A stretch of 64,000 nt of DNA from Phocoena phocoena (GCF_963924675.1 NC_089228.1:97190394-97254393), one strand, 5' to 3'; positions 12,414 through 24,499 are shown, counted from the stretch's first letter. Program-made: numbers and translations. The notes: generated by a model from the sequence alone, not told the origin.

Positions 12414-15400
12414 ATGGTAACAGGAACATACATATCGATAATTACCTTAAACGTAAATGGATTAAATACTCCAACCAAAAGACACAGACTGGCTGAATGG
12501 ATACAAAAACAAGACCCCTATATATGCTGTCTACAAGAGACCCACTTCAGACCTAGGGACACACACAGACTGAAAGTGAGGGGATGGAAAAACATATTCC
12601 ATGCAAATGGAAATCGAAAGAAAGCTGGAGTAGGAATTCTCATATCAGACAAAATAGACTTTGAAATAAAGACTATTACAAGAGACAAATAAGGACACTA
12701 CATAATGATCAAAGGATCAATCCAAAAAGAAGATTTAACAGTTGTAAATATTTATGCACCCAACATAGGAGCACCTCAATACATAAGGCAAATACTAACA
12801 GCCATAAAAGGGGAAACCGACAGTAACACAATAATAGTAAGGGACTTTAACACCCCACTTTCACCAATGGACAGATCAACCAAAATGAAAATAAATAAGG
12901 AAACACAAGCTTTAAATGATACATTAAACAAGACAGACTTAATTGATATTTATAGGACATTCCATCCAAAAACAATAGAATACACTTTCTTCTCAAGTGC
13001 TCATGGAACATTCTCCAGGATAGATCATATCTTGGGTCACAAATCAAGCCTTGGTAAATTTAAGAAAATTGAAATCATATCACATATCTTTTCTGACCAC
13101 AACACTATGAGACTAGATATCAATTACAGGAAAAGATCTGTAAAAAATACAAACACATAGGGCTTCCCCGGTGGTGCAGTGGTTGACAGTCCACCTGCCG
13201 ATGCAGGGGACATGGGTTCGTGCCCCGGTCTGGGAAGATTCCACATCCCGCAGAGCATCTGGGCCCGTGAGCCATGGCCGCTGAGCCTGTGCGTCCGGAG
13301 CCTGTGCTCTGCAACAGGAGAGGCCACAACGGTGACAGGCCTCTGTACCGCAAAAAAAAAAAAAAAAAAAAATCTTCCAACAAACAAAAGCCCTGGACTT
13401 TTGATGGCTTCACAGGTAAATTCTATCAAATATTTAGAGAAGAGCTAACACCTATCCTTCTCAAACTCTTCTAAAATATAGCAGAGAGGGAACACTCCCA
13501 AACTCATTCTACGAGGCCACCATCACCCTGATACCAAAACCAGCCAAAGAGGTCACAAAGAAAGAAAACTAAGACCAGTATCACTGATGAACATAGATGC
13601 AAAAATCCTCAACAAAATACTAGCAAGCAGAATCCAAAAGCACATTAAAAGGATCATACACCATGATCAAGTGAGGTTTATCCCAGGAATGCAAGGATTC
13701 TTCAATATACGCAAATCAATCAATGTGATAAACCATATTAACAAATTGAAGGAAGAAAACCATATGATCATCTCAATAGATGCAGAAAAAGCTTTTGACA
13801 AAATTCAACACCTATTCATGATAAAAACTCTCCAGAAAGTAGGCATAGAGGTCACCTACCTCAACATAATAAAGGCCATATATGACAAACCCACAGCCAA
13901 CATCGTTCTCAATGGTGAAAAACTGAAAGCATTTCCTCTAAGATCAGGAACAAGACAAGGTTGTCCACTCCACCACTATTATTCAACATAGTTTTGGACG
14001 TTTTAGCCACAGCAATCACAGATGAAAAAGAAATAAAAGGAATCCAAATCTGAAAAGAAGAAGTAAAACTGTCACTGTTTGCAGATGACGTGATAATATA
14101 CATAGAGAATTCTAAAGATGCTACCAGAAAACTACCAGAACTAATCAATGAATTTGGTAAAGTATCAGGATACAAAATTAATGCACAGAAATCTGTTGCG
14201 TTCCTATACACTAAGAATGAAAAATCTTAAAGACAAATTAAGGAAGCACTCCCATTTACCATTGCAACCAAAAGAATAAAATACCTAGGACTAAACCTAC
14301 CTAAGGAGGCAAAAGACCTGTATGCAGAAAACTATAAGACACTGATGAAAGAAATTAAAGATGATACAAACAGATGGAGAGATATACCATGTTCTTGGAT
14401 TGGAAGAATCAACTTTGAAAATGACTATACTACCCAAAGCAATCTACAGATTCAATGTAATCCCTATCAAACTACCAGTGGCATTTTTCACAGAACTAGA
14501 ACAAAAAATTTCACAATTTGTATGGAAACACAAAAGACCTCGAATATTCAAAGCAATCTTGAGAAAGAAAAACGGAGCAGGAGGAATCAGGCTCCCTGAC
14601 TTCAGACTATACTACAAAGCGACAGTAATCAAGACAGTATGGTACTGGCACAAAAACAGAAAGATAGATCAATGGAACAGGATAGAAAGCCCAGAGATAA
14701 TCCCAAACACATATGGTCACCTTATCTTTAATAAAGGAGGCAAGAATATACAATGGAGAAAAGACAGACTCTTCAATAAGTGGTGCTGGGAAAACTGGAA
14801 AGCTACATGTAAAATAATGAAATTAGAACACTTCCTAATACCATACACAAAAATAAGCTCAAAATGGATTAAAGACGTAAATGTAAGGCCAGACACTATA
14901 AAAGTCTTAGAGGAAAACATAGGCAGAACACTCTATGACATAAATCACAGCAAGATCCTTTTTGACCCACCTCCTAGAGAAATGGAAATAAAAACAAAAA
15001 TAAACAAATGGGACCTAATGAAACTTAAAAGCTTTTGCACAGCAAAGCAAAGTGTAAGCAAGATGAAAAGACAACCCTCAGAATGGGAGAAAATATTTGC
15101 AAACTAAGCAACTGACAGAGGATTAATCTCCAAAATATACAAGCAGCTCATGCAGCTCAATATCAAAAAAACAAACAACCCAATCCAAAAATGGGCAGAA
15201 GACCTAAATAGACATTTCTCCAAAGAAGAAATACAGATTGCCAACAAACACATGAAAGGATGCTCAACATCACTAATCTTTAGAGAAATGCAGATCAAAA
15301 CTACAATGACCTCACACAGGTCAGAATGGCCATCATTAAAAAATCTACAAACAATAAATGCTGGAGAGGGTGTGGAGAAAAGGGAACACTCTTACACTGT

Positions 15401-15793
15401 TGGTGGGAATGTAAATTAATACAGCCACTATGGAGAACAATATGGAGCTTCCTTAAAAAACTAAGAATAGAATTACCATATGACCCAGCAATCCCACTAC
15501 TGGGCATATACCCTGAGAAAACCATAATTCAAAAAGAGTCATGTACCACAATGTTCACTGCAGCTCTATTTACAATAGCCAGGACATGGAAGCAAATTAA
15601 GTGTCCATTGACAGATGAATGGATACAGAAGATGTGGCACATAAATGCAATGGAATATTACTCAGCCATAAATGGAAACGAAATTGAGTTATTTGTAGTG
15701 AGGTGGACAGAACTAGAGTCTGTCATACAGAGTGAAGTAAGTCAGAAAGAGAGAAACAAATACCGTATGCTAACACATATATGTGGAATCTAA
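12414..15793 (+). pseudogene. L1 ORF2p (endonuclease and reverse transcriptase), degraded
   Basis: ORF2p nicks target DNA and reverse transcribes L1 RNA. The AP-like endonuclease part spans 12414-13160. It shows the LQETHF motif, IYAPN, the RDFNTP region and a terminal SDHN motif, with a premature TAA at 12690-12692. A CHR SINE and a deletion follow. The reverse transcriptase resumes by 13587 and keeps the FADD catalytic motif at 14078-14089, but has a frameshift near 13970 and stops at 14051 and 14227. The C-terminal part covers about 14361-15107 and 15326-15793 in different frames. Clearly nonfunctional. Confidence 0.9.
13161..13372 (+). mobile_element. CHR SINE, short form, at an L1 ORF2 deletion
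   Basis: Reads ggcttccccggtggtgcagt through a B-box-like 'gggttcgtgccccgg' to 'ctgtaccgc' plus an A tract, the short cetacean-style CHR. I find no convincing target-site duplication. L1 sequence on the left stops just after the endonuclease domain (aatacaaacacatag), and on the right resumes well into the region ahead of the reverse transcriptase (aatcttccaacaaac). The intervening ORF2 sequence is missing. Confidence 0.9.
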
Positions 15794-16181
15794 AAAAAAA
15801 AAAAGGGTTCTGAAGTACCTAGGGGCAGGACAGGAATAAAGATGCAGACATAGAGAATGCACTTGAGGACATGTGGAGGGGGAAGGGTAAGCTGTGACAA
15901 AGTGAGAGAGTGGCATTGACATATATACACTACCAAATGTAAAATAGATAGCTAGTGGGAAGCAGCCACATAGCACAGGGAGATCAGCTCGGTGCTCTGT
16001 GACCACCTAGAGGGGTGGGATAGGGAGGGTGGGAGGGAGACGCAAGAGGGAGGGGATATGGGGATGTGTGTATACATACAGCTGATTCACCTTGTTATAC
16101 AGCAGCAACTAACACAACAATGTAAAGCAGTTATACTACAATAAAGATGTTAAAAAAAAAATAGTCGCTTCAAAAAAAAAT
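15794..16181 (+). repeat. L1 3' UTR and interrupted A-rich tail
   Basis: Follows the ORF2 remnant. It contains the G-rich stretch 'gggagggtgggagggag' near 16023 and ends 'caataaagatgtt' followed by two A runs (16152-16161 and 16172-16180) separated by tagtcgcttc. The AATAAA at 16140-16145 is a plausible L1 polyadenylation signal. Confidence 0.8.
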
Positions 16182-16194
16182 TCTTAAAGAAGAT
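16182..16194. repeat. L1 target-site duplication, right copy
   Basis: tcttaaagaagat, pairing with 10347-10359 with one mismatch. Confidence 0.75.
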
Positions 16195-16330
16195 CTCAGC
16201 ATCACTCTCTCTGGGTCACATGCCAATGTCTTGGACCAATCACTATGGACAATGTGAGGATACATTCTATGACAGACCAGGCCTGTCTGGTGGTTGGGGA
16301 TCTCCATTCGTGGATGAATGGAAAGTAGGG
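16195..16330 (+). repeat. Ancient interspersed repeat, right part (split by L1)
   Basis: Continues the old repeat interrupted at 10346, with 'tctgggtcacatgcc' and 'ggaccaatcactatgg'. Not named. Confidence 0.4.
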
Positions 16331-16550
16331 TATTTATGCCATAAATATTGACATGGCTGATTGGATGTGGGAAGAGGAGGGAAAAAGAAACAAAAGATCA
16401 ATTTGAACTTTTGATTCTAGGCACCTGGGACAATGGTAGCATCATAAATAGAAATAGAATAGTTAGACGTAGTCACAGTTTCAATGGGAAGTTCATATGC
16501 CAATTAGCCACGTTTCTCCAAAGAGACAGAAGCTACAGGCCAATAGGATG

Positions 16551-16583
16551 TGTGTGTGAGCGCACGTGTGTGTGTGTGTGTAT
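16551..16583. repeat. (GT)n microsatellite, short
   Basis: GT dinucleotides with a 'gagcgcac' interruption near 16558-16565. Confidence 0.8.
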
Positions 16584-16589
16584 GCCCTG

Positions 16590-16998
16590 ATTTAAGGAAT
16601 TGGCTCACATAATTGTGGAGGCTGATGAGCCCAAAATCTGCGGGGCATGCTGTCAGGCTGTAGACCCAGAGCAGAGGTGGTGGTACAGCTCAGTTTAAAG
16701 GCCCATCTGGAGCAGAATTCCTTTTCCCTAGAGGGGCGTTCGTCGTCTTTTTCCTCTTAAGACCTTCAACTGATTAGATAGACCCACCCACACGATGGAG
16801 GCTTATCTGCTTTATTCAGAGTCTACAGATTTAGATGTTATTCTCATCTAAAAAACATCTGCACAGCAAGTCGAGACTAGTATTTGACCAAATAGCTGGG
16901 GACTGTGGCCTAGCCAGGCTGACACATAAAATGAACCGTCACAAATACCTTGGGACTGTGGCCTAGCCAGGCTGACACATAAAATGAACCGTCACAAT
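16590..16998 (+). repeat. L1M-type 3' end with a 46-bp internal duplication
   Basis: Reads 'aaggaattggctcacataat', then 'gaccttcaactgattagat', 'ttgaccaaatagctgggga' and 'tgacacataaaatgaaccgt', the order found in 3' ends of old mammalian L1M elements. The last 46 bp occur twice: 16899-16944 and 16952-16997 are identical, separated by 7 bp. Confidence 0.65.
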
Positions 16999-17222
16999 AT
17001 GTGACTATGAGGAGGTGATGAGAAGCCTCTGGAATGTTTGGGTGCAGGAGGAAATGAGGGTTTGGAACGCAGAGCACAGGTCGGGGGATGTGATTGTCAT
17101 CAACACAGAAACGAGAGTAGAAGTCATTGGAGAGGATAAGATAGGTAAAGGAGAAAATGCAGAAGAAAAAGGGCTAAGGATGCAACCCTAGGGAAAGCCA
17201 GCCTGAAAAGAAGACTACAATG

Positions 17223-17398
17223 CAGTGGTCCCTCGGGATCCTCGGCAGGACACTCCCACGAATACCAAAATCTGAGGATGCTCCATCCACGGGCTCTGCA
17301 TCTGTGGATTCAACCAGCACGGGACAGGAAATACTACACCATCTGCGGGTGGCTGAATCGTGGGTTTGGAACCCGCGAATACGGAGGGCAAGGGTGCC
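17223..17398. mobile_element. Tigger/pogo-like DNA transposon fossil
   Basis: Starts cagtggtccctcgggatcct and ends 'aacccgcgaatacggagggc'. These terminal stretches are roughly inverted copies and match the recalled termini of Tigger (Tc1/mariner, pogo group) elements. About 175 bp long, so internally deleted and non-autonomous. Confidence 0.7.
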
Positions 17399-17402
17399 AA
17401 AG

Positions 17403-20400
17403 TGCACCTATGGGTGAGAGAGGCAAGAGTAAGAAGAGCCCACCGCTGTGGAAGCCGAAGGAGGAGGACGTTTCAGGACAGGTCGGGTCGGGGTGGGGGG
17501 TGAGAACGTCGCGAGCAAGGGGATGCAAAGGACAGAGGAAAGCCCCCAGCTTGGGCAAAGGAAGACGAGGATCTCAAGCCGTGCTCCTCAAAATGCCATC
17601 TGCAGACCCGCCCCAGGCTGCACACCGCCCAGGCCCACAGAGGGAGTGAAACTGAGAGTGGGCACTTTGCAATCTGACGGCGCTTAGGGGTCATTTTATA
17701 CCAGTTGAATTCAACAATAATAACAACAAACAAGGCTTGTATTCCCTAAGTCTTTTTCATTGCATTTTCCTAGTAACGTATTTTTTAAGTGGTGCGTGGT
17801 GACTTGGGAATGGAAAACGCTGGTCCTTTACAGTGGAGAGCTTGGGCCGCACTGCCCGGGATGGAGGTGGCTGGCGAGGATGGCAGAGGCAGAGGAGGGG
17901 GCGGCCAGGACTGGGCGGCTGGCTGGCAGATGGTGGCAAGGAAGAGAGAGCAGAGCGCTTGGTGTGGTGCTGGGGGAAGGAGAGTTGTCAGAGGGGAGTC
18001 CTGAGGAACTGGAGAGTGTGGTAGTGGTCCAGGCTCGTCCACCCACGATTACAAAGCATAAAAATCTAGAGTTCTTTCATGACTCATTTGGCAGCAAAAC
18101 CTGACTGGATCGGCCCAAGGTCATGCACGGTGTTCATTTACCCACCGTGGTATGAATATGTACACATCTGCTGAAACCTGAATGAGTCTGCGTGCGGGAT
18201 GCTGGCCCAGGTCCCACTGGGAGTTTTGTAGCATGCTGTATAGACACGAAATCTGTTTCTAAAAGCTGAAATATTCTGAATTCCACAACTCGTCTGGCCT
18301 CCAGGTTTTTGAACAAAGAACCGTGGATCTGTATTTAGGACGAGGAAGGCCGAAACGTTCTTTTAGAGAGCAGAATGCCAAGGATGGGGGTGGGAATGGG
18401 AGAAGGGAGAGGTGGAGCGCTAAGTCCGGGGGTGGGTTTGAGAGGGGACGATAAAAAGCACAGAGCTGTGGGGTAAGGAGGGAAGTTTTTTTTCCCCTGG
18501 TGAGCTGACTGCACAGGGGTTGGCTTTAGAAGACGGCGAGACTGAGATGGGAAAATCTACAGGTGAGAAGCACGTAGCCTCCACCTTCTAGGGACAGGAG
18601 GGCCGTGGCCTTGCTGCTTCTCCCAACCCTCGACCCTTCCTCTGACCAGAAGCTCCACAGGCTGGTTAGAGCATGAGTCATGAGAACCGCAGGCATCAAA
18701 GTTCAAGACGCAAACCTCCCCGCCCTTGTCTACATCCTCTGGTCTAAATCACAGGGTGCCAGGACTTAAGCAAATTAAGGGAACTCATACATAACATCTG
18801 TAAACCTCAGTGCTGTGAGTGAGTGAGCCTTTAAGTCCTGTGCTTGCCCGTTAGCCGAGCTCCTCTCCTCACAGAGAAGAGAGCTCCTCTGTATTTCCCA
18901 GCTTCAGTGGGCAGGAAGGAATGCGCCCTCCACAGGCGCTCGGCAAGTCAAGGGTGGACGCTGGTGTCTCCACAGCCGCCCAGTCTCCGGCCCACGCTGG
19001 AAAGGCATTCCTCCGGCAGACGAAATAAAAGAGTGCTGAGAGCTGAAGTGCTTTGTTTGCTTTCTAAAATGAATCAAACTCTTCAAAAGCTTGGATTCAG
19101 CAGCGCCGGGTGTGCTGCGTTCCCACATCACATTCCTACCGTCTTGCCCTCCCCACTCCGACCCCAGGCCCTGCATTACTCAGATTCCTTCGACTCCCTC
19201 ATCAGCGCCAGCTGGCGGCTGCCTGGGCTGCTCAGAAGGGCTGGATGCCCTGGGACAGGGCCTGTTGGACATTCACTGGCCTCAGCTGATGAGGGCGGTG
19301 GGGACAGAAAGCAGGGGCCCTTGAAGGACTGGGTCAGCGGGCTCTCGTTGGGCCCCAGGCAGGAAAATGCGTCTCCAAACCCTAAAGAAATGGTTTACCC
19401 TGTGCCTCCAGTTAAGTGGCTATTGGGGGTTTGAAACACCGCCCCCCCTTTTCTTCCACACCCACCTCCACCCTGGAGTCACACTGGATGCCAGATGGGG
19501 AGGGTGACTTTTAGCGGCCCATGTGTCTGGAGCATGGTAAAGCTCAGGAGTGGATTGGAAACAGAACATCCAGCCCCATCCGGGAATTTAGGGCACGCAG
19601 TCCATAAATCTCTCCGCTCGTTCCACCTAGATGGTAGCAAAGAGTGGATAGTGGGAAGGGGATGGCAAAGCTCTAGCATAAAGCACCGTGATCTCACGTC
19701 CTACCATCTAGAGGGTGATGCTACGTACGCGACGAGGGGTCAGGAAGACTTCAAATTTAAGAATACACAAGGGAAGAACAAAAAGTTACCAAGAAGGAAA
19801 CCATGGCACCTTTGTCACTGCTTATTTAATACATATTACGTAGCAATATCACTGTGCCGGGCCCTGCCTTCAGAAAAGTAGAGGCCGTCTTCCATCCAGT
19901 CACGCCACTCCTGTTTATTTGGTCTTGGCAGATCACCTTGACCTTTGTAAAAACCCACAGTCCAAGTTTCTACCCGCAGAAGAGATTTCCATGACAGTTT
20001 CATGCAACAAATTGTTTATTTGGACAAACTAAAGCGTGCAATAATAGAACACCTCAGGGCTGGAGAAAACGGGAGGGAGCGTTTGCCAGCAGCCTGCACA
20101 GTTTTACTGTTAAAAGCTCCTTCTCTTCTACTGAACCTCATTCCTTTGTCCAGCTGGATACATGTAAATAGTAGCAATCTAAGCCTCTGCACATTTATGA
20201 TGATGAATAAACCTAAATCTTTATTACGTGTTTCTAACTTTTCTTATTATTTCACCCCTAAGTTAACTTTCCCAAATACTTCATATAAAGAAAACACTAA
20301 ATGCTAAGATGGCGCCTCACAAATGCTTGTCATATTTCACTAGAATTGAGTGGATTTACTCGACATATAATTTAATCTGTTACGTTTTTTAAGTCCTTCG

Positions 20401-21822
20401 TGGGGGGGAAAGGTAGTAATTAAGTATTCTAAAGTTATAATATCAGTAGTATGTAGGTGTATATATATATCACCAGAAACTTTACAGCTGCACGAGTTTT
20501 TCAAAAATCGAGTCAAGGTATTGCCAACAATCGCCCCATTTACAGGAGTCTTTGTAGCATGTTAGTGACACGGTATTACCTGTATTCTTGCAGGGTGTAC
20601 CAAGGACTCACCCTTGATAAAATTAAAAGCCACCTCGTAGAGTCTGGGATGGATGGCAGAGGGCAGTGGGAAGGGGGAAGAGGGTGGTGGACTTTTAAAA
20701 GGGTGGTGACAGTGACACACTTATAAACTTGACTGAGTGAAAAGGGGCAGTCAGACCTTGTAAAGGATTCATAGTGTGGGAATCCACATGTCATGCGTGA
20801 AGGTGAAGAGAGACCTGGAGGAACCACTGCTAATCTCTCTAGAGCCCCACCTCACCCCAGGTGGCTCGTCACTGAGGAAAAACAAGAAATAAGTCAGGGA
20901 GGAACCAAGGCAGAAGTAATTCAATGATCGTGAGTCAACAGCCTTTATAGTAAACACCACCCTCCATCTGCAGAAACTTACGTTAAAACAGTGCTTTGAA
21001 CAACTTTCAGAAAATGGATATTCTTCCTAGGACACTGCTGTGAAAAGGGGGGAAGATGGGTGGGCTCTGGGTGGCCTTCATGAGGTCTCTTGTGCCAAAA
21101 TAGGAGTGGAGGGAAAGTGAATGAAAGCTCCCCCCCACACACGGAAGGAAGCCTGGAGACTGTTCTGAGCGTCTCTCCAATAACAGACTTTCATTCATTC
21201 CAAGAGCTTGACCCGCTCAACAGATACACGAGGGCGGTTGCCTAGAGTGAGAGGTGTTCTTCCCCTGCCTGCTGAAAAGTGGCTTATTCTTTTCATATTG
21301 ACATCGATGAAGGCTGGGCGCGTGGACAAGGCCTAGGGCTTTGAGAAGACGTAGATGCGATGCAGTTACCTACACAGGTGCAGAAGGGGATATGACAGAA
21401 GGAAAGACAGGATCCTCTTCTACAAGTTGCTTAAAATCTCACTCTGGGGGAGGCACCCTCACGGGTGAAACAATACAAGGCAATAACTAAGCACTAAATG
21501 ATATACCACACACAAAACGCTGTATACAGAATCCTGTGAGGATCTTTTCTCACGTGTAGATTCCAAGGCCTACAGAATCCAACTTAAAGGGGAGAAGCCG
21601 AAGCTTCCACAACTGGTTTTTAAAGGAGCTCAGATTTGGGAAGCCCTGACCTAAGCCATAGGTGATGAAAGACACAGGGGGTGCAGGGGTGGGCAATGGG
21701 GTAATCAACAATGGAGAGATTTTTTAGAAAAGGATCCATGCAGGAGATGGGGTGCAAACTGGGGGGAAAACGGGATTTAGGTAAGCAGATGATGAAAGGA
21801 AGGCAGTCTAGGCAAGAGTGAC
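17403..21822. other. Intergenic DNA, mostly unrecognised
   Basis: Mixed, locally GC-rich (17.4-19.4 kb) unique-looking sequence. Fragments at 17000-17215 and after 17403 could be an antisense L2 interrupted by the Tigger-like element, but the match is weak. Open frames such as 18844-19434 and 19495-19881 show no domain and have overlapping frames on the other strand. No RNA gene seen. Confidence 0.35.
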
Positions 21823-22044
21823 CACACACACACACACACACACACACGCACGCACACACACGCACACACACACACACAGGCTTGAAAGTATGCGTAAGAT
21901 GTGTGTGTGTGTGTGCGTGTGTGTGTGTGTGTGTGTGCGTGTGTGTGTGTGTGCGTGTGTGTGCGTGTGTGCGCGTGCGTGTGTGTGTGTGTGTGTGCGT
22001 GTGCGTGTGTGTGTGTGTGTGTGCGTGTGTGTGTGTGTGTGCGC
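21823..22044. repeat. (CA)n tract facing a (TG)n tract
   Basis: A CA tract with CG interruptions (21823-21878) is followed by a spacer of about 21 bp and a long TG tract with GC interruptions (21900-22044). The two are mutually complementary, so either strand can fold into a long hairpin. Alternating purine-pyrimidine composition also favours Z-DNA. The Cys-Val and His-Thr open frames here are artefacts. Confidence 0.95.
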
Positions 22045-22179
22045 TATTAGCGTTAGTCACAACTCCAGAGCAACACATGTTCCTCAGGTAGGCTTAGTCC
22101 CACTAGGGTAGAGATGCTAAGTTATCAAACTGACAAATGGAGGCTCAGATAATGAAGGCACCCAGAGGAAGCCTGGCAG

Positions 22180-22400
22180 CCATGTAGCACACAGACCCGG
22201 GAGCCAGAAAGTCTGGGTTCACATGCCAGACCTGCCACTCCCCGGCCTGGACCTTTGTGCAAGTTGTGGAAGCCTCTCTGAGTCTCAGTTTGGTTACGTG
22301 TAAAACTAGAACGCTACGACCCACCTCATTAGGGTTGTTAGATGAATATTAAGAGAAATGATGTTTGTGACGGCCCAGCACAGGGCCTGGTCCCTGAATG
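22180..22400 (+). repeat. MIR SINE
   Basis: Contains 'gtctgggttcacatgcc', 'ctctctgagtctcagtttgg' and 'cattagggttgttagatga' in the order of the sense MIR consensus, ending 'cccagcacagggcctgg'. Confidence 0.75.
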
Positions 22401-22667
22401 AGCCAGTGGACTGAAGGAGAAAACTCTCAATGGCTCATCTTTGTTTGGGGACGTTTCTGGAGACCTGTAGAATTGAAAAGTTGCTGCCTCGGATTATTTT
22501 TTTGAAATAACTTTGTTATAATGAAGATATTTTTTTTGAAATTGGTATCAAACTAAAAATGCTAAAACATGGCTCCAGAGTGGGTATTTCTATGTTGTTT
22601 CTCTGTGGCTGTGGCAGAATCTATACTTGTCTGAACTCAGGGATGGATACATCTTGCACTCCTCTAG

Positions 22668-22956
22668 AGCATGCGTCAGCAAACTTGCTCCAGGGAGGGC
22701 CAGATAATACATTTTTTCGGCTTTTCAGTTTTTAACTGCCTCTGTCGCAGCTGCTCAAGTCTGCTGTTGCAGCTCACAGGGAACATGGAGATGAACGTGT
22801 GCGCCTGTTCCAATAAAACTTTATTTAGAGACATCTCATGAAATATTATCCTGCTTTAGATTTTGTTCCAACCACTTAAAAATGTAAAAGCTATTCTTAG
22901 CTCGTAGGTCATATAAAAACAGGCGGCCCACAAGCCGTAGTTATCTGACTGACCTG
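22668..22956. mobile_element. hAT-type DNA transposon fossil
   Basis: Begins 'catgcgtcagcaaacttg', continues 'agggccagataatac' and 'tgttccaataaaactttatt', and ends 'caggcggcccacaagccgta'. This is the order of a common mammalian non-autonomous hAT element. It lacks any transposase frame. The family name is left open. Confidence 0.6.
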
Positions 22957-23124
22957 TGCGCAAGAGCCAGGACTGGCAACAGGCCTGACCTGGTTGTGAA
23001 GAGGTGCATCCTAGCTCAGGGCTAATAAATGTAAACGGCACTCCCGCCCTCAACCGCGAGTTTCCCCACTGCCTTCCTAAGCAACAGGCAGAACCTCAGA
23101 ATTACACAAGTCCTTTGAAGATGC

Positions 23125-23830
23125 ACCGGTTCTCTTGCTCATTCATTCAGAAGGCATTTCAGCTTCTATAAGGTATAAGCCTGCAGGGCACACAGAGTTG
23201 AACAAGATACCAGCTCACCTGGAAGCTGGGGAAACAGACATCAACAAACCATCATGAGACAATGTGTCAGAACCTTATGCTAGGGCCCTGGTCCAAGTCC
23301 AATAGGGGCATAGCACAGGGAGGGAGGGATTCGTTCTGAAAAGGTGAGGTGGGCAGGGTTGGGCGTGTAGAAAAGGAAGCACAAAAGAGCAACTGTTGGC
23401 ACTGGGCTTGATAGCAGAAGAGTGAAGGGAGGACATTCTGGGCAGAAGGACCCGTCCGTGCAAAGTCAGGACTGTACAAGCGTCTTGGATTCAGTGAGTT
23501 CGCCCCTCCACCCTGCCCCAATGTGTGGCTACAGTGTGGGATGTGGGTTGCGAGGGGAGGTGAGATGCGGCCAGAAAGTGAGGGTGGGCTCCGATTATAG
23601 TCCAGCCCAAAGCATGTGGATCCTGTTTTTAAGGCATTGGAGTGTTCCTGGAGGTTTTTAAACATAGTAGTAACGTGATCAGCTCTGTATTCCAGAAACT
23701 AAGCAGGTAGCAATGTGGAACATAGAGCAGAACAAGGAGCCATTTCAAGCAGGGTAACTAAAAGGAGTGACTGGAATAAATCAGACAGGAGATACAGAGG
23801 ACGGACCTAAAGCACTGTCTGTGGTTAGGA
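23125..23830 (-). repeat. LINE L2, antisense
   Basis: Contains antisense L2 wording such as 'gacattctgggcagaaggac' and 'gtgcaaagtcaggactgt', and 'taacgtgatcagctctgta'. Diverged, with no open frame. Confidence 0.6.
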
Positions 23831-24499
23831 TGCAAGCTGGTGGCCCCCGGGCAGGGCACCCCCAGAGCAGCAGCTCTGTCCTCTCTACCAAGGGCTAGAC
23901 TGGATGATTCCCAAGGTTGCTTTCTGCCCTCGCAGGCTCTGACTTCCCCCTTCACTCTCAGCGAGCAGCCACATGGGCGCCTCCTAAATTGTGGACGGAA
24001 GAATCTCTTTCCTCTAGCATCCTCTCTGAGATTTTGCTGTATCCACACCAGTGCCTGGCGGCAGCTGGAAAATGGTTTGGATGGCATCTGTGCCATTTCC
24101 CTTGCTCCGGCCTGCACGGGCATCTGGGGAGGCCGAGAGAGTGCTGGTGAGCACAGGTTAGTGTCCGAGCCCTGGGGTCCTGACCCATTTTATGAGGCTA
24201 CCCATGGGAGCATTAGGGTGGCTGCATAAACCAATTGACGGTGTTTTCATAGCACAATTTAAACAGTATCTTTTCATCCAGAAGGTCAGGTGATGTAGAT
24301 GGAGATATAGATGGAGAGGGGGCTGCTTCTGTATTCATTGAGAGCATTTGTGTTTCCCCAAAGGGTTCTGAAGGAAACAGAGCAGATGACACTAATAAAG
24401 TAACAGCTATCAGCATTACGTAAACTGCATTAAGAAAGAGTTCAATACTTTTTAACTAATAGTCTACTGTCCCTGAGTGTTTAAACAAACCAAGGGTAA

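Larger units (their letters stand above)
10360..16181 (+). mobile_element. Near-full-length cetartiodactyl/cetacean-type LINE-1, inactive
   Basis: Order seen on the + strand: about 740 bp of 5' UTR, ORF1 from 11103, a short inter-ORF spacer, ORF2 from 12414, a 3' UTR with a G-rich stretch near 16010-16065, and an A-rich tail. It is flanked by 13-bp target-site duplications, tctcaaagaagat at 10347-10359 and tcttaaagaagat at 16182-16194 (one mismatch). It cannot be active. A CHR SINE interrupts ORF1, a second CHR sits at a deletion within ORF2, and ORF2 has further stops and frameshifts. Whether 10360 is the true 5' end of the family or a slight truncation is not known. Confidence 0.9.

Noticed and set aside
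21620..22111. Open frames encoding His-Thr and Cys-Val repeats
   Set aside because: Direct translations of CA and TG microsatellites.
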